From: Bimastos eiseni | Lineage: Eukaryota > Annelida > Clitellata > Crassiclitellata > Lumbricidae | Assembly: GCA_959347315.1 (NCBI GenBank) | Contig: OY365806.1 | Coordinates: 36,512,264-36,576,263, forward strand | Length of the DNA: 64,000 bases | Reading direction: 5' to 3' | Shown here: positions 44,623 through 56,395 of the stretch, piece after piece | Numbering within the stretch: position 1 is the stretch's first letter | Layout: the number at the start of each line of letters is the position of its first letter | Program-made: the position numbers and the translations under genes | Notes under the pieces: generated by a model | Database searches by the model: none | Told to the model about the DNA's origin: nothing | Seen by the model: only the letters and a program-made list of their open reading frames with translations

Positions 44623-46046
44623 GTAAGATTCGTCTGTAAAAATAGTCATTTCCAGGCTGCAAAATTGGGAATCATCCAAGTTCCACTCCAATAGTTGACA
44701 ATAGACTCTAATTATTTCTCTATGAGTTTTTTAATAGGTGTTCTCATATATGCGCCTGGATTTGAAACTGCAACTACTTATCTGGGAATCCTCAATCCTA
44801 AAACACACATCCCTTTCTCATACATTCCTCGTACGCTCCTCCTTTTCCTCACTGGTCTAGCCTCACTGGCCGATTCAATTCCTAACATCATCCATTGAAG
44901 CTATCTAACTGTTTGTTTGTTTGCCTGACCTTAAATGATCTTGATTTTGACCCCATCTGTCAATCGATTATGCTTTGAAAAAGGCGCCTGTTAATTAGAT
45001 GTTTCCGCAACTTAGCTTTTTGTTGGCCATTATAGAAATCAATCTCGAGAATACGATTGTAGTTGATACATTTTCCTCGCAACATTCCGCTCTATAACAG
45101 CCAACCACGCATCACGCTCTGGCCATCGTGCGATCCATTCGCCTAAGATAATGTTTATTTCCGCCGTATACCTTCCAAAACGTATTAAGCTGATCCAAAT
45201 CTGGTCGATTATAATTCTACGACGCTGCCGGCAGTAGCTGATGTTGCTTCTGCTTTACCGCTGTGGATTTTGATGGTACGCCGACAACTATTAATCTCAG
45301 CCCATTTACGACCACAAGGGATCGAGTACTCGATCGCAACTCAAACTAGGAGGCGTGAAGGCACTTACAATTCAGCATCAGTTAAGCACAGCTAAGACCG
45401 GTCATTGAACGCTCGTTGAATTAGTCTGGACTAGTGCTGACCTCTGCGCTTGTTCCGGTTCACGCTTTGTGGAAACTCAAGCCTTCCTCTGGGATGTCCT
45501 GTTAGCAATAGGATGGCGCCGCCGCAAGTGTTATGCAACATTGTATAATCTTGCCATATGTTCCGCCCTTTACGCAAGTGTAGCAGTAAATCTGTCCCAC
45601 GGTTACTGCTCTTCGTTGTCCGAACAGTTTCCCTAGAACCGATATTAGTCTTTGCGCCCGATTAGCGTTTGTTTGATTTGTCTGCTGCTGTGTGTTTATG
45701 CCTCGCTTCGTCAATCACTCTCTGCCGTCGACTAGACTTCAAGTGCGACGAATGATGAATTGTCTTTGACAATGTGTGCATGGTCCCATTTATTCAACAT
45801 ATCTCGTTATCTTTAATATTTGTTTTTATTATTTTCAATAGGAACTGTAATTCAAGTATTTGTTCACAGCTCTGTTTTCGTTCTCTTATATAGACCTACT
45901 CTTTGCCGTTGTAGTCTTAGTGGCTTGAACATCTTAGTATGTGATGAAGAGATGGAGTATCCATTTACAGCATCAGATGATAGCTTGCAATACGAGTGGT
46001 GGCTATTGTAAATTAAGCTACAGCTGGTGTGTCGTGTTTTTCGCAG
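44623..46046 (+). other. GPCR intron 2, 1,424 bp
   Basis: GTAAGA to TTTTTCGCAG. No recognisable repeat or coding sequence inside. Confidence 0.75.
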
Positions 46047-47297
46047 GTGATGTGCAAGTTGCTGTGCTTTGTACAGACGGCCAGCTACGCGTGTTCCATC
46101 CTCATCCTGACGATCATCTCCCTCGAGCGTTACCTGGCCATCAGTCACCCCCTCCAGACGCGTCGCTACACCAAACATCGTCTGCTCCGCGCCTCCATCA
46201 TCTCTTGCGTTTGGGGGGCGAGCGCCGCCTACGCCGCCCCTCTGCTCTTCGTCTATGACATCATTCCAGGAAATCCAGGGGAGCTATTCTGCCTCAGAGT
46301 CCAGACGATCCTTAACGTAACGACTTTCTATGTCATGGTTGACTTCGTGCTGCTCTACGCTGTTCCTCTAATGCTGATGAGCGGAGTCTATGCGAAGATA
46401 GCAGTCGTTCTGTGGCGCTCGAGTTCCAAGTCCGTGCAGAGACAGATCTATAGGGTGTCTGGGCCGCGTAATCGGGGCCCCGAAGCGACCCCCACTGCCG
46501 TCTGGTCCTTCAGGCGTTCTCGCACGTCGCGCGGCGGAAGTATGAGGGCTCCCACTTGGATGCTAGCCAGCGGGGTGGACGTCAGCGGGGTGGCACGAGT
46601 TCAGCAGTCGATGCTAGCAGACGCGACGACACAAGATCCGGAAAAGATGGACGATTGCTACTCCGACCATAGAGGGCGCTGTAACACTGTTTCTGATCAC
46701 GTGACTGCCACCGCGATGGTGCATCAGGAGAAAAGAACTGGTCACATGACTGGGCGTCACTCCTGCTGCGCGGCAAACAACAGCAGCAGCAGCAGTAGCA
46801 ACAACTACGGACAGACGACGAGATTGGACTCAATCGGCGAAGACGTTGAGGCGACGGAGGAAACAAACTACGTCAGCTGCATCAGCAACGGCATCCGCAT
46901 GTCGGAGATGCCGACCACGAAGGGCATCGCGGCTGCGTCCGGAGGTCAAAGTTTGACGAAGACGATTCAGCCGAACAAGAACCCGTTGGCCCATCGCCGT
47001 AAGGTCATACGCCTACTAATGGCGATGGTGGGGTCGTTCGCCGTCTGCATGCTGCCCCACCACGTGCGCCTCCAGTGGCAGGAGTGGTCCCAACCGCAAG
47101 GGTTCGACTACGGACACATGTTTCTGCCTCCGATGACGACGCTCATCTTCTTCTTCAACAGTGCCCTCAACCCCTTCCTCTACGCTCTCATATCCGACCG
47201 TTTTCGGCAGTCTGTCATTGAGATCGACTGGTTCATGATCCAGAGATTTAGAGCGCTGTTAAGAAAGAGGCGCCAAGAAGCACTGCGTTGGAACTGA
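46047..47297 (+). CDS. Class A peptide GPCR, exon 3 (TM3 to C-terminus)
   Basis: Residues 115-530. Cys117 (C3.25), ERYLAISHP (141-149, DRY variant), Trp170 (W4.50), ECL2 Cys196 for the disulfide, Pro221 (P5.50), CMLPHH (TM6, Pro451) and NPFLY (489-493, TM7) are all present. ICL3 is very long, about 190 residues, low complexity with poly-Ser/Asn. The C-tail is short and basic (RFRALLRKRRQ) and lacks an obvious palmitoylation Cys. Overall a rhodopsin-class peptide receptor at the plasma membrane. Trissin-receptor-like is my best family call; other neuropeptide receptor groups (for example GPR83/NPY-like) are not excluded. Confidence 0.92.
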   Translation: MMCKLLCFVQTASYACSILILTIISLERYLAISHPLQTRRYTKHRLLRASIISCVWGASAAYAAPLLFVYDIIPGNPGELFCLRVQTILNVTTFYVMVDFVLLYAVPLMLMSGVYAKIAVVLWRSSSKSVQRQIYRVSGPRNRGPEATPTAVWSFRRSRTSRGGSMRAPTWMLASGVDVSGVARVQQSMLADATTQDPEKMDDCYSDHRGRCNTVSDHVTATAMVHQEKRTGHMTGRHSCCAANNSSSSSSNNYGQTTRLDSIGEDVEATEETNYVSCISNGIRMSEMPTTKGIAAASGGQSLTKTIQPNKNPLAHRRKVIRLLMAMVGSFAVCMLPHHVRLQWQEWSQPQGFDYGHMFLPPMTTLIFFFNSALNPFLYALISDRFRQSVIEIDWFMIQRFRALLRKRRQEALRWN

Positions 47298-47454
47298 CAA
47301 AGTTCATTGATACTGATTACTGATACGTCAGCTGACTTATTCATCGTTGCTTGTAAAACAGTCACTTCGGTGAAGGGTATCAAAACATCTTTCATGGGAT
47401 TACTACTCGCTGATGTTGTTGGAATGATGGTAGAACTGAGAGAGACTGAGAGAG

Positions 47455-47690
47455 GGAGAGACAGACATACAGACAGACAGAGACAGAGACAGAGAGACAG
47501 AGACAGAGACAGAGACAGACAGACAGACAGAAAGACAGACAGAGAGACAGACAGAGAGACAGACAGAGAGACAGAGACAGAGAGACAGACAGAGAGACAG
47601 AGACACAGACACAGACAGAGACAGAGAGACAGACAGAGAGACAGAGACAGAGAGACAGAGACACAGACAGAGACACAGACTCCAGTAGCT
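47455..47690. repeat. GA/CA-rich microsatellite just downstream of the GPCR stop
   Basis: ACAGAGAGACAGACAGAGAG-type repeats beginning about 160 bp after the stop codon, so probably within the 3' UTR. The first AATAAA downstream is near 47965. Confidence 0.9.
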
Positions 47691-47699
47691 GAATCTGAG

Positions 47700-48000
47700 T
47701 TGAATATACAGATACATTTGAACCGATTTGTTCGTCTTCGCAGGAAGTGTCGTTGCCTGCGCTTGTTCTTGTTTCGGTGAAATTGACTGAAACAGACCGA
47801 CTCAAGTAATAGGACAGACGACCCATTACTTACTCAGCTTTTGGCAAAGACATACAAGTCGAGTAGTTTATCTCAGCACAAAAATGACAATTGCGAATTA
47901 TTTTTGACAGTATAATTGTAAACTCAGCTGATGTCGAGGCACCAAAACGATTCATTTTTCGACAGAATAAATTGGCGTAAAACATCTATTGACAGATCAT
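47700..48000. other. Probable GPCR 3' UTR/flank, no other feature
   Basis: Unique sequence with an AATAAA at about 47965 that could serve as a poly(A) signal; unproven. Confidence 0.3.
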
Positions 48001-48004
48001 GTAA

Positions 48005-48120
48005 TTTTATTTTTAACCACGTTACTTATTTTTTCATTGTAATCGTTATCTCCAAACTTCTAAAGCGCTACATGAGAACCAAGTGCAGGGCATCAGCTTA
48101 TTCACGAGTGCTGTTATATA
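48005..48120 (-). repeat. L2/CR1-like LINE 3' end, inverted relative of 26025-26105
   Basis: TCTAAAGCGCTACATGAGAA and AGTGCAGGGCATCAGC align with the reverse complement of the 25790-26105 tail. Confidence 0.65.
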
Positions 48121-48560
48121 TGCTGTTTGACGTTTGCCCGTGAAAAACTTACTCTATAGTTTACTATTCTCCATGTATAGATGAGAATGGTCAAAATGAT
48201 ATTGTCATACCGTTTATCATACCTATTTACAAGCTGCACTGGACTAAACTGCGTAATTCTATGTGCACAATCTAGTTGTACATATTATGTTGAGACAATG
48301 ATATTTAATTAATTATTAATCACGTAAGAAAACGTTTGATTAGTATTTGGTTCTGAGAACGTTTATTTGTGTCATGTCACTAATCAGAAAATGTTGTTGA
48401 AAATACGTCCTATTGATGGATTAATGAAAATCTCGGTCGCTTGCAAACATATTCGTTGTAAAATCTTGTCTAGAACTGTTTCAGTTTCAAAATGTGATGC
48501 TTCGCTTTCCAGCAGACTTGATTACTGCGACTTAACTTCTCATTGGTACCACTAAGAGAG
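48121..48560. other. No recognisable feature
   Basis: AT-rich sequence without repeat or coding signature. Confidence 0.4.
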
Positions 48561-48563
48561 TAT

Positions 48564-49553
48564 GGGGCCGTCCATAAATGACGTCACGCGAAATTGGCTG
48601 ATTTTTGACCCCCCTCCCCCCTTGTCACACTTCGTCACAAAAAGTCTGACCCCCTCAAATATGACGTCACAATGCTCTGACCCCCAGAAAAAACCACTTC
48701 ATTTAATTTCAAATAAAACATAAAAATTAATAATTAACTTTTTTAAACATTGCTGAACTTAGCATAAAAAATCATTTTAAAACAATCGTAGACTCATCGT
48801 CTATTAATGCTAAAAAAAGGCAATGTTCAGAATAATTTTTATTCTTTTATTTTCTTATAAAGAGAAGTAACCTATAGAATTAATAGTAGTAATTATGTAT
48901 AGCAATATTGAAACTTTGCGGTAGAACGACTTAAAGTTTTTTTCCACAGCAGGATGAAAAGTTCTGAAGTTCTGGTTGAATCATAACAAATTATTATTTT
49001 ATGATTGCTCACAATTAATTTTATGCTTCTCCATTTTCCCATGGGGAAGCAAAATGCTCCTTAATGGAATAAATTGGGGTAGCACAGATCTGTTCATCCT
49101 GTGGTATAGATATTCCATTCAGCTCAAGATCTTCTTCCTCCATCCAATCCACACTCTCTCCATTTTCTTCTCTCGCGAGTATAACCATTAGTTCACGTTG
49201 CCGACGTGCATCTACTCTCTGTGGCTTAATGCGTTTTGGTGGAATAATTGGTTCCTGCTTGTGAGTTGCAGAGTGGTTGCGCAGCATGACTAACGACGCG
49301 AAGTATGTGTGACATTTTTTGCAAATCCTGTCGCCAAGCACGGATTGTATTGACGGACAGTACAAGTCATATGGAATCAAAAAATTTATATTGCTTTATA
49401 AAATATTAAAGGACGTTTTTATAAATTTATCAAAAATTATTTTTTTAATGTGACGTCACATTACTCATACCCCCTCCCCCCCTCGTCACACTTCGTCACA
49501 AATGTAAGACCCCCCTCTTCCCTAAGTGCGTGACGTTATTTATGGACGGCCCC
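48564..49553. mobile_element. GGGCCGTCC-ended DNA transposon, best-preserved copy (990 bp)
   Basis: Inverted ends GGGGCCGTCCATAAATGACG and (reverse complement of the right) GGGGCCGTCCATAAATAACG. Flanked by TAT on both sides (48561-48563, 49554-49556), a possible 3-bp or TA-type duplication. Subterminal CCCCCTCCCCC, CGTCACA and GTGACGTCAC blocks occur at both ends. It carries one short minus-strand frame with a zinc finger. Superfamily not assigned. Confidence 0.85.
49021..49380 (-). CDS. C2H2 zinc-finger ORF inside the GGGCCGTCC element
   Basis: 119 residues. One finger, CKKCHTYFASLVMLRNHSATH (about residues 20-40), then a basic stretch (PPKRIKPQRVDARRQREL) and an acidic tail ending PWENGEA. 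No transposase catalytic residues are visible, so this may be a fragment of the transposase gene or a captured host exon. The copy at 22701-23476 keeps the equivalent 3' end in degraded form. Confidence 0.5.
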   Translation of the reverse strand: MIPYDLYCPSIQSVLGDRICKKCHTYFASLVMLRNHSATHKQEPIIPPKRIKPQRVDARRQRELMVILAREENGESVDWMEEEDLELNGISIPQDEQICATPIYSIKEHFASPWENGEA

Positions 49554-49680
49554 TATACAGAAACGAAATATGATTCAACATTCTCTATCAGGAACCAGAG
49601 CATAGAACCTCAAGACAATTTTGCACTCATTACACTGACGGTTAGAATGCTAAATTTGCATCTCTATTATGTGCTCACTG

Positions 49681-49805
49681 CAGGGGCGGCGATCCCAGGT
49701 CAATCACCTTTTACAGAGAAGGTACACCTTATACTCCTCAAATTTCCTACTCCTTTCATTGGGTGTTTACCTCCACCCACCTGTAAAGCGAGATCGCCGC
49801 CTCTG
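49681..49805. mobile_element. hAT-type MITE (125 bp)
   Basis: CAGGGGCGGCGATC at the left and GATCGCCGCCTCTG at the right form the TIR. GTGCTCAC occurs at 49671-49678 and 49806-49813, an 8-bp duplication with two extra bases (TG) at the left junction. Confidence 0.8.
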
Positions 49806-49813
49806 GTGCTCAC

Positions 49814-50728
49814 CACGTACAGTAAGGAATTATTTCGATCCATCAATTGAATCGGATACTCTTTATTGTTCTTAATTGTTTCTTAATTGTTTTAAATTGT
49901 TTCTCAACACAAGATAGTATTTGATTCTTGATCCTTCTCGGTTGCTGTACACCGATAGGCCGTATACGGTACTTCCGATGCAAATTACATGTATATTGCA
50001 GATTTTTTCTGAGTTATTTTCTAATTTCTATATCAATCGTGAAACAAATTGCGGATACGTAAATGGGCACAAAGAATAAATATTTATGTCGTGCGCACGA
50101 GATATCAACTCGTGTGACAAAACCTCTTCTCACCTATGTTATATTTTCTTCTTAAAAAGCAGAAAATGACAGTAATGGATAAAGTTAGGCTACTTATTGT
50201 TTTCAGAGTAGTTGAGTTGATTCACAATAATTGCATATTTAAACTATTTTTGAAATGGTTAACTGTCGTGTATGATTGATTGAAATGCAGTCAGAATTGC
50301 AGCGTAACAAAATGTTATAACCAATTCTATTGTGTTCAGTTTTTGACCAACGTCACCAACCTATCATAGTCTCGTTGCTCAGGCATGTCATTCTGTCCTT
50401 ATGCATGGCTCTGGCTATGCATTTACACGTCGTCACCCACTGCTAATGGCCCAAAGGCTCTCTCCACCTTGCGTGACGTGCCATTACCACACAACGTGCG
50501 AATTGCAACTTATCTTAAACAACGATTGATTGTAAAGGAACATAACATCGTACGAAAGTATATTATGTGCGTATAAATATAATAGTTACATAACTGCATG
50601 TGAGAGACTGTAGCCGATAGCGAGGCGCAGTAGTCGATTGATTTGTGCGTTCAAACTATCAGAAGACTATGTATGCCTACGGGTTCTACATACATGCAGG
50701 CATAGTCTTCTCTAAGAAGAGTATACAC
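49814..50728. other. No recognisable feature
   Basis: No frames or repeats recognised. Confidence 0.4.
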
Positions 50729-50729
50729 T

Positions 50730-50785
50730 ATACAGTGCAGGGATCTTGAGCAAATCCTTCACCCACAATAATTTTGCTCAAAGCC
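50730..50785 (+). repeat. SINE body fragment
   Basis: GTGCAGGGATCTTGAGCAAA followed by TCCTTCACCCACAATAATTT resembles the internal CORE-like part of the SINE family; head and tail are missing. Confidence 0.55.
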
Positions 50786-51614
50786 AACGATTGATGATTG
50801 GTCATTTGACAACATGTACAGTAATAAGAAATAGAATATGTATGTTATTACCTTCGGGACTTTATGTCGGCTTTTGATGCGGATGTGAATTAATGAGGTT
50901 ATTACGCCAAGCCATGTGATAAGACATCACGCGTCTGCATATACATGTACCTCCGTCATATTATCTATGAGACATCTGCTGTTCAGCCGTATTAATTCCT
51001 TCAGTGAATTGATGTTGGATGGAACGAGTGACTAAAAGATAGATGCCATTACAACTTTACAAGGGAGGAGATGAGCAGCTTATAATGTCGATGACTTTCG
51101 TCATCGTAAAGCCTTCAAATTAAGGAAGTTAAACACGTAAAGACCTATCATATATAGGCCTATCCAGAGTATTGCAGACCCATAAAGGCAAATACGAAAG
51201 AGAACCACACAGGCAGACACACAGATAGATAGACACACATATACTTAGGAGACAGATGGATAAATAACCTGCAGAGAGAGTAGAATTAATAGATGACAGC
51301 GGGCAGAGTGAGAGAGGGACATAGTATTAGGTGCATACACCAATACACGCAAAGAGACAGACGCTCGTGCGTACAGAGAGGAAGAGATAAAAGATATGGA
51401 GAAAGAGAGATCGCCAATTCGATCACGATTTTGAGGTTCGACAAAGGAAGGAGGAAGACAGCTGGAGGGCTGGAGGAGGGAGGCAGAAGGTATGGAAGCT
51501 GAGGTCGAAAGGAAAGACTGGTCGCCTGCTGTAATATGCGCTGTCGGATGAAGTGCTTTAACACCAATCGCGGAAACAACTTTCAACTTCATGCACTATT
51601 CTAGTTTTTAGCGC
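50786..51614. other. No gene recognised
   Basis: GA-rich low-complexity patch at 51270-51490; otherwise unique. Confidence 0.4.
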
Positions 51615-51694
51615 ACACAACGGGTATACAACCAATATATATGTATATATACATATATATATATACATATATATTGATTGTATACCCGTTGTGT
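51615..51694. repeat. 80-bp near-perfect palindrome without spacer
   Basis: Left half starts ACACAACGGGTATACAACCA; the right half is its reverse complement with two mismatches in 40. The centre is TA-rich. Confidence 0.92.
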
Positions 51695-51759
51695 ACATAT
51701 CACATAATTGAACACAGTGACCAAGAGTAGCCTATATAATAATAATATATATAAATTGT

Positions 51760-51975
51760 GTGGCACAGTGGCTAATCGGTTAGAACGGTTGGCCCGTAAC
51801 ACTCAATGTGCGCTGAGTGAACTGGTTCGAGCCTCGTCCGGGGCGTCGCCGTGTAGGGACCTTGAGCAAGTCCTTCGCGCACCATTGCTCTGCAGTACAA
51901 CTGCAATTGCGCCGTTGAGGCGTGTGTGTGCACTTCTGAGCAAAAGATGCTGGAAGAAGGGCGGTATCAAATTTC
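51760..51975 (+). mobile_element. tRNA-derived SINE, full-length copy
   Basis: Head GTGGCACAGTGGCTAATCGG, B-box GGTTCGAGCCTC near 51825, CORE-like GTAGGGACCTTGAGCAAGTC, end GGGCGGTATCAAATTTC. Both promoter boxes are intact. Confidence 0.88.
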
Positions 51976-52062
51976 AAGAAAATTTCAAGAATATATATAC
52001 GGGTATAAATTTATCATCGTGTGCTTCTCGTAAATATGGACAGCGCACGCAAAGGAACAGTC

Positions 52063-52064
<2 letters not shown>

Positions 52065-52125
<61 letters not shown>

Positions 52126-52126
52126 T
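52065..52126. repeat. (TA)n microsatellite
   Basis: Pure TA dinucleotides. Confidence 0.95.
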
Positions 52127-52401
52127 GCAACCGTCTAGGACGAAGATAGAATCCATATTATACTGTATCGCATACAGCCTTGCCCCATATGTAGCCTGCA
52201 TATTTGTGAGTGAAGAGATAGATGAAGAGATACATGTACATGTAGGTATTGTGTATCCGATCGTGCATTTGTAGCCCTTCCCTTTTACCGCCTCCCAAAA
52301 GTGCATTTTCTGAATATATGTTCAATGGAACAAGTTAATGGAACCTATCATTGAGGTTAGCGAAACGAAGATGAAGGCAGACAAGAAAGATAAAAGACAC
52401 A

Positions 52402-52714
52402 CAGCGGTGTAACAAGGTTTTGAAAAGTGGGGGGGGGGGCATAATTAAAAAAAATTTGTGAGAAGCGCCAAATTTTTTTTGGCCCTCCCACTTTTTGAAT
52501 TTTGCCTTCCCAGAAATTTGAAAAATGGGGGGGCGCACAAATTATCTTAACAAAAGTAATCTTAAAAATCCATTGGATAAACATAAAAAGAACCGATTTG
52601 GGGGGGGGCACATGGGGGCACTGAGCACTAAAACTGGGGGGGCAAAAGCCCCCCCCCCCATAGTTTTGAAACTGGGGGGCCGGTGCCCTCTGCCTCCCGA
52701 TTGTTACACCCCTG
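52402..52714. mobile_element. hAT-like element, relative of 14135-14401 (313 bp)
   Basis: Begins CAGCGGTGTAACAAGG and ends TTGTTACACCCCTG. The interior shares AACAAAAGTAATCTTAAAAA, then CCATTGGATAAACATAAAA and GGCACTGAGCACTAAAAC with the 14 kb copy. Several G/C homopolymers. No target duplication visible. Confidence 0.8.
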
Positions 52715-55160
52715 CAGTCGGCCTATGCAGTAATAACCTGATGGACAGATATAGAAAGAGTATCGACTTAGAGATAAGTTTAGACACGTAACCAATTACA
52801 CACAGATTGGCATAAATAAGCTGCAGATTGGCATGATATTCACTCCCCCCCTCAAAGATATAATTTTTATGTGTTAAAGACAGAGACAAATGGTCAGACG
52901 GAAAGACGCACACACGCACGAACACAGAGAGGGAGGGATCCATTCGTAGACTTTCATTTCCTATAGTTTGCCCTATAGCATTGGTCATAAAATGGCTCTT
53001 AGGAGGAATTTGGTCGGTCGAGACCACATAACTTGCAATTCAGACACTCGTTCTGCCTGGTCTGTTATATAGAAGACCCAAACGAACGACTAAGCCACTC
53101 CAAGAAACATCGTTCCCAGTAGAATACGACCACCCACATAACGGACAACCTCACCTTATTCCCAAATCCGACTCATTTATGACGGTGACCCAAGGGCAAT
53201 TCGGAAGACGGAAGGGAACGATGGGTCACTCGGCCGCTGTCGGAGAAATGGATCGAAGACATAACTTGAATACGCATAAAGTCTGGCTCTATGGCTATAA
53301 TATATGGGCTAGGCCTACTGTAGTACTGTACTTTACTCATTACACCATGCAACCGCACCACACAACATTTACGCAGGAAAGTAGGCCGTCACATAATCGT
53401 ATTAGGTCTACTTGTATGTTACACAGGGCCCATAATATCGTTTAAAAATCCCAAATGATAATGCCCATATATGTGATGCAATAGCTCAAAACCCGTCGCA
53501 AGTCACTTTCTATTAATTCAGATAAAGGCTGAATTAGACGAAACGGTAAAAACACAGAAAATTGTGTTATGGTATATTTTTACAAAATAATATGTCTACT
53601 TTCAACATCTAAACTAAAAAATTTTGAATTCAAATACGACTTTTAATGCACGTGGTATCAAGATTTGTATTGCTAAATATGCATGTTTTCAAACTTCAAA
53701 TCTTTCATGAACGACCTAGATTTCATACGTCAACCTGCCATAATTTGCAAAGTTGTTACCAGAGTTTGATGTTTTGTGTTTTATTTCATTCAGCACAATA
53801 ATAGCCCAGCAAAATTGCGGTGAAATCAAGAAATAGCTGCCAGGAATTTTGATGACACGAATAATCTGAAACTTCGACTTCGATTTCTCAGTTGTTATGA
53901 TCATATCAATCAGTGCGACAAACGAGTAAAACTTCAGTTAGAAATAAGCTATCCTGATTCTCTAAAAGGTATTCGGAAGCAGATGCATTGTAAATAATAT
54001 GATTGAATAGAAAGGTCAAAAAACGACAAGTGACGGGTTTTACCCCTTGTATCACATGTATGCTCTTAGGCATTCATGTAATGCTTTTGAAGATTTAATC
54101 TCGCATGATTCTATGTGGATCGTGATGCGCAACTCGATTAAAAACTATAACAGCTGAAAATTGTGGCTGTGCACAATACAAGCGTGTGGCTTGAGTCACA
54201 ACGCGAGTCTGATATTTACGCATGTATATACGGCTCATACGCATCATCCCAATATCAATATCATCACCGTTCGCTCCTTCGTTCGGCACAGAGAGATCTT
54301 CGTCAAATGTTGAAAGTGTATCGTCTGGTCGACGCCATCGCCAGAAGGAAGGCCAATGCAAATGGACGGATGACCGCCATTAAACGTGTATTATAACCAA
54401 GAAGACATGACGCCCTCGAAGGGTGACGTGTCTGAGAAGATCGTGTTGCGCAGGATCGTGGAATATGAGCATTATGTGTATTTATTTTTGCATCAATTCA
54501 GCATGTACGATTGTACCTATGCATATATATTTCTCGTATGGTTCAATAATACGCAATATCAGTAATTTTGCCGCGAGTTGGTACATAGTTACACCTTAGA
54601 CAGCTTATGATATAGGCATATACATATATGTATAATAATGTGTGTATATATATACTAGTCTTACATCCCAGTATATTATGATTATATAGTAGCATTACAA
54701 CCAAGCTTCGCCTGAGATTGAATTTTGAACTCGGCGGTTGTGCGCTTCGCCTCTGAAATTGTTTCCGGTTAGCTCTACCCGATGATGTCCCGGTGGCAGG
54801 GGATCAATTTGGCGAGCGCTCCGTGTCATGCCGCGGTTTAATAACTAACGCGCCAGATTTCCAGATTAAAACAGCCCAGACTCACATGACGTGAATGCAA
54901 ATGGAGATCGCTTTTTAATGGAATGCCGAAAGTGTGGGCGATTTGAAAGTAAATATGTTCAGATATCGAAATCTAAAGTAAATTGTGTGCTGAAAACAGT
55001 AACATTCACCTATAAATCCGCACAAGAAAGTTTTGTAAAATACTTCATCTCGCCAGAGCGTTCCGTTCGCGAACCTTTATTGGGAAGGCGAAATGAACGA
55101 TGACCAGTGTGAAGCTTCAAAGGTAAGAGACGAATAACTGCACGGAAATGTGCAATGGAT
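52715..55160. other. No gene recognised
   Basis: Unique AT-rich sequence without recognisable frames. Confidence 0.4.
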
Positions 55161-55164
55161 TGAA

Positions 55165-55350
55165 ACAAGATGATTTTATTGCATACGTTCATGTGAAACT
55201 AGCGGAAATTGACTGGTCATAACTGAATGACTGACCAACAGACCAACCTATCTATCTCGACCTACCTACCGACCGACCGACCGCTCAACCGATCGACAGA
55301 CCAACCGACTTAGCAATCGACCAACCGGCTGAGTATAGAGAAGATAAGAC
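55165..55350. repeat. Dispersed repeat containing a CCGA array, copy 1
   Basis: ATACGTTCATGTGAAACTAG, GACTGGTCATAACTGAATGA, ACCGACCGACCGACCG, TAGCAATCGACCAAC and TATAGAGAAGATAA recur in the same order at 60205-60385. Confidence 0.8.
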
Positions 55351-55406
55351 GATAGTAGTAGTTACGAGTAACCTGGTTAACATGCTGCGAGAGACAAAGC
55401 TCCTTA

Positions 55407-55640
55407 TCAAGAATACACCCAGAGCACGCACAGCAGATTAACGGGTAATGTGATGATAGGTCTCATCCAGGATCTGCGTGCCAGCTCAGCCAGGTGCCTG
55501 CGACTGCCAATCCGTATAAATTCTGTTTTGGAGGGATTTAAGAGGAGGCGATTCGAAGCCATCCATCCAGAAAGGACAGCAGGTCTAATAGCATCGCATA
55601 TCAGCCCAACCGTGACCAATGCAGCAGCTGCTTTGCAGTG
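55407..55640 (-). pseudogene. LINE reverse transcriptase fragment
   Basis: Minus-strand frame with WMASNRLLLNPSKTEFIRIG followed by SRRHLAELARR, the motif just after the catalytic box in CR1/L2-type reverse transcriptases. Short and truncated on both sides. Confidence 0.75.
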
Positions 55641-56387
55641 AACTTAAGCTTGAGTATCGTCTGCCATCAATTGTTGCAGGAGGCATGATAAAGAATGCAG
55701 GGAACTGGTATCAGAGGTGTAGAGAATGTAAAGCAAGGGTTCCTACTGTATATATGATGTATAGGCCTACGGACGAACTGAGGTATAAGCAGATACCCTA
55801 AATCAGTTACAGGATGATACAGAAAGAGAGACAGTGAAACTAAAAATCTTGATAGGAGAACGTATACCGACGTAGAAAGCTAATTCACAATGAGCGTCAA
55901 GGTCACAAAGCCTCATGCCACGGGTATACATGCGGTGGATATAGATGGACACATACGAGCCCATAAGTGTCTGTGTATCTGTCTGCCTGTGTATACTTAT
56001 CTTTGTATGTTTGTCTGTGCCTGTGTCTAAAGCATATGTTAAAGATTCTTCGACTATTAATGTAGGCTATACATTGCTCCCTTGTTGAATTTAACTATAG
56101 TATACACTGGCAGCTCTATGAGACGAAATCCTATCCGATATTTTAGATCAGCGACCTGTATCATCATGTATCTGCTCTTGGCCTACTTACTCTATGTTCG
56201 TCCTATATGACGGGACATATCGGTGACCTTCATTTGCGCTCAGTGCAAAAGCTCGCCGACAAAATCGCGCAGGACAAAAATCGCAGACAACAAACGCGCA
56301 AGTACCGAAATCAAACTGGTTTCTTACTTTCTTAGTTTCAGAGTAGTTTAATAATATAAACACAGAAGCTATTCTAGTAATACCGAT
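55641..56387. other. No recognisable feature
   Basis: Nothing recognised. Confidence 0.4.
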
Positions 56388-56395
56388 GTTAGAAT

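Noticed and set aside
47307..47826. 157- and 144-residue frames after the GPCR
   Set aside because: Encoded by the GA/CA microsatellite in the probable 3' UTR.
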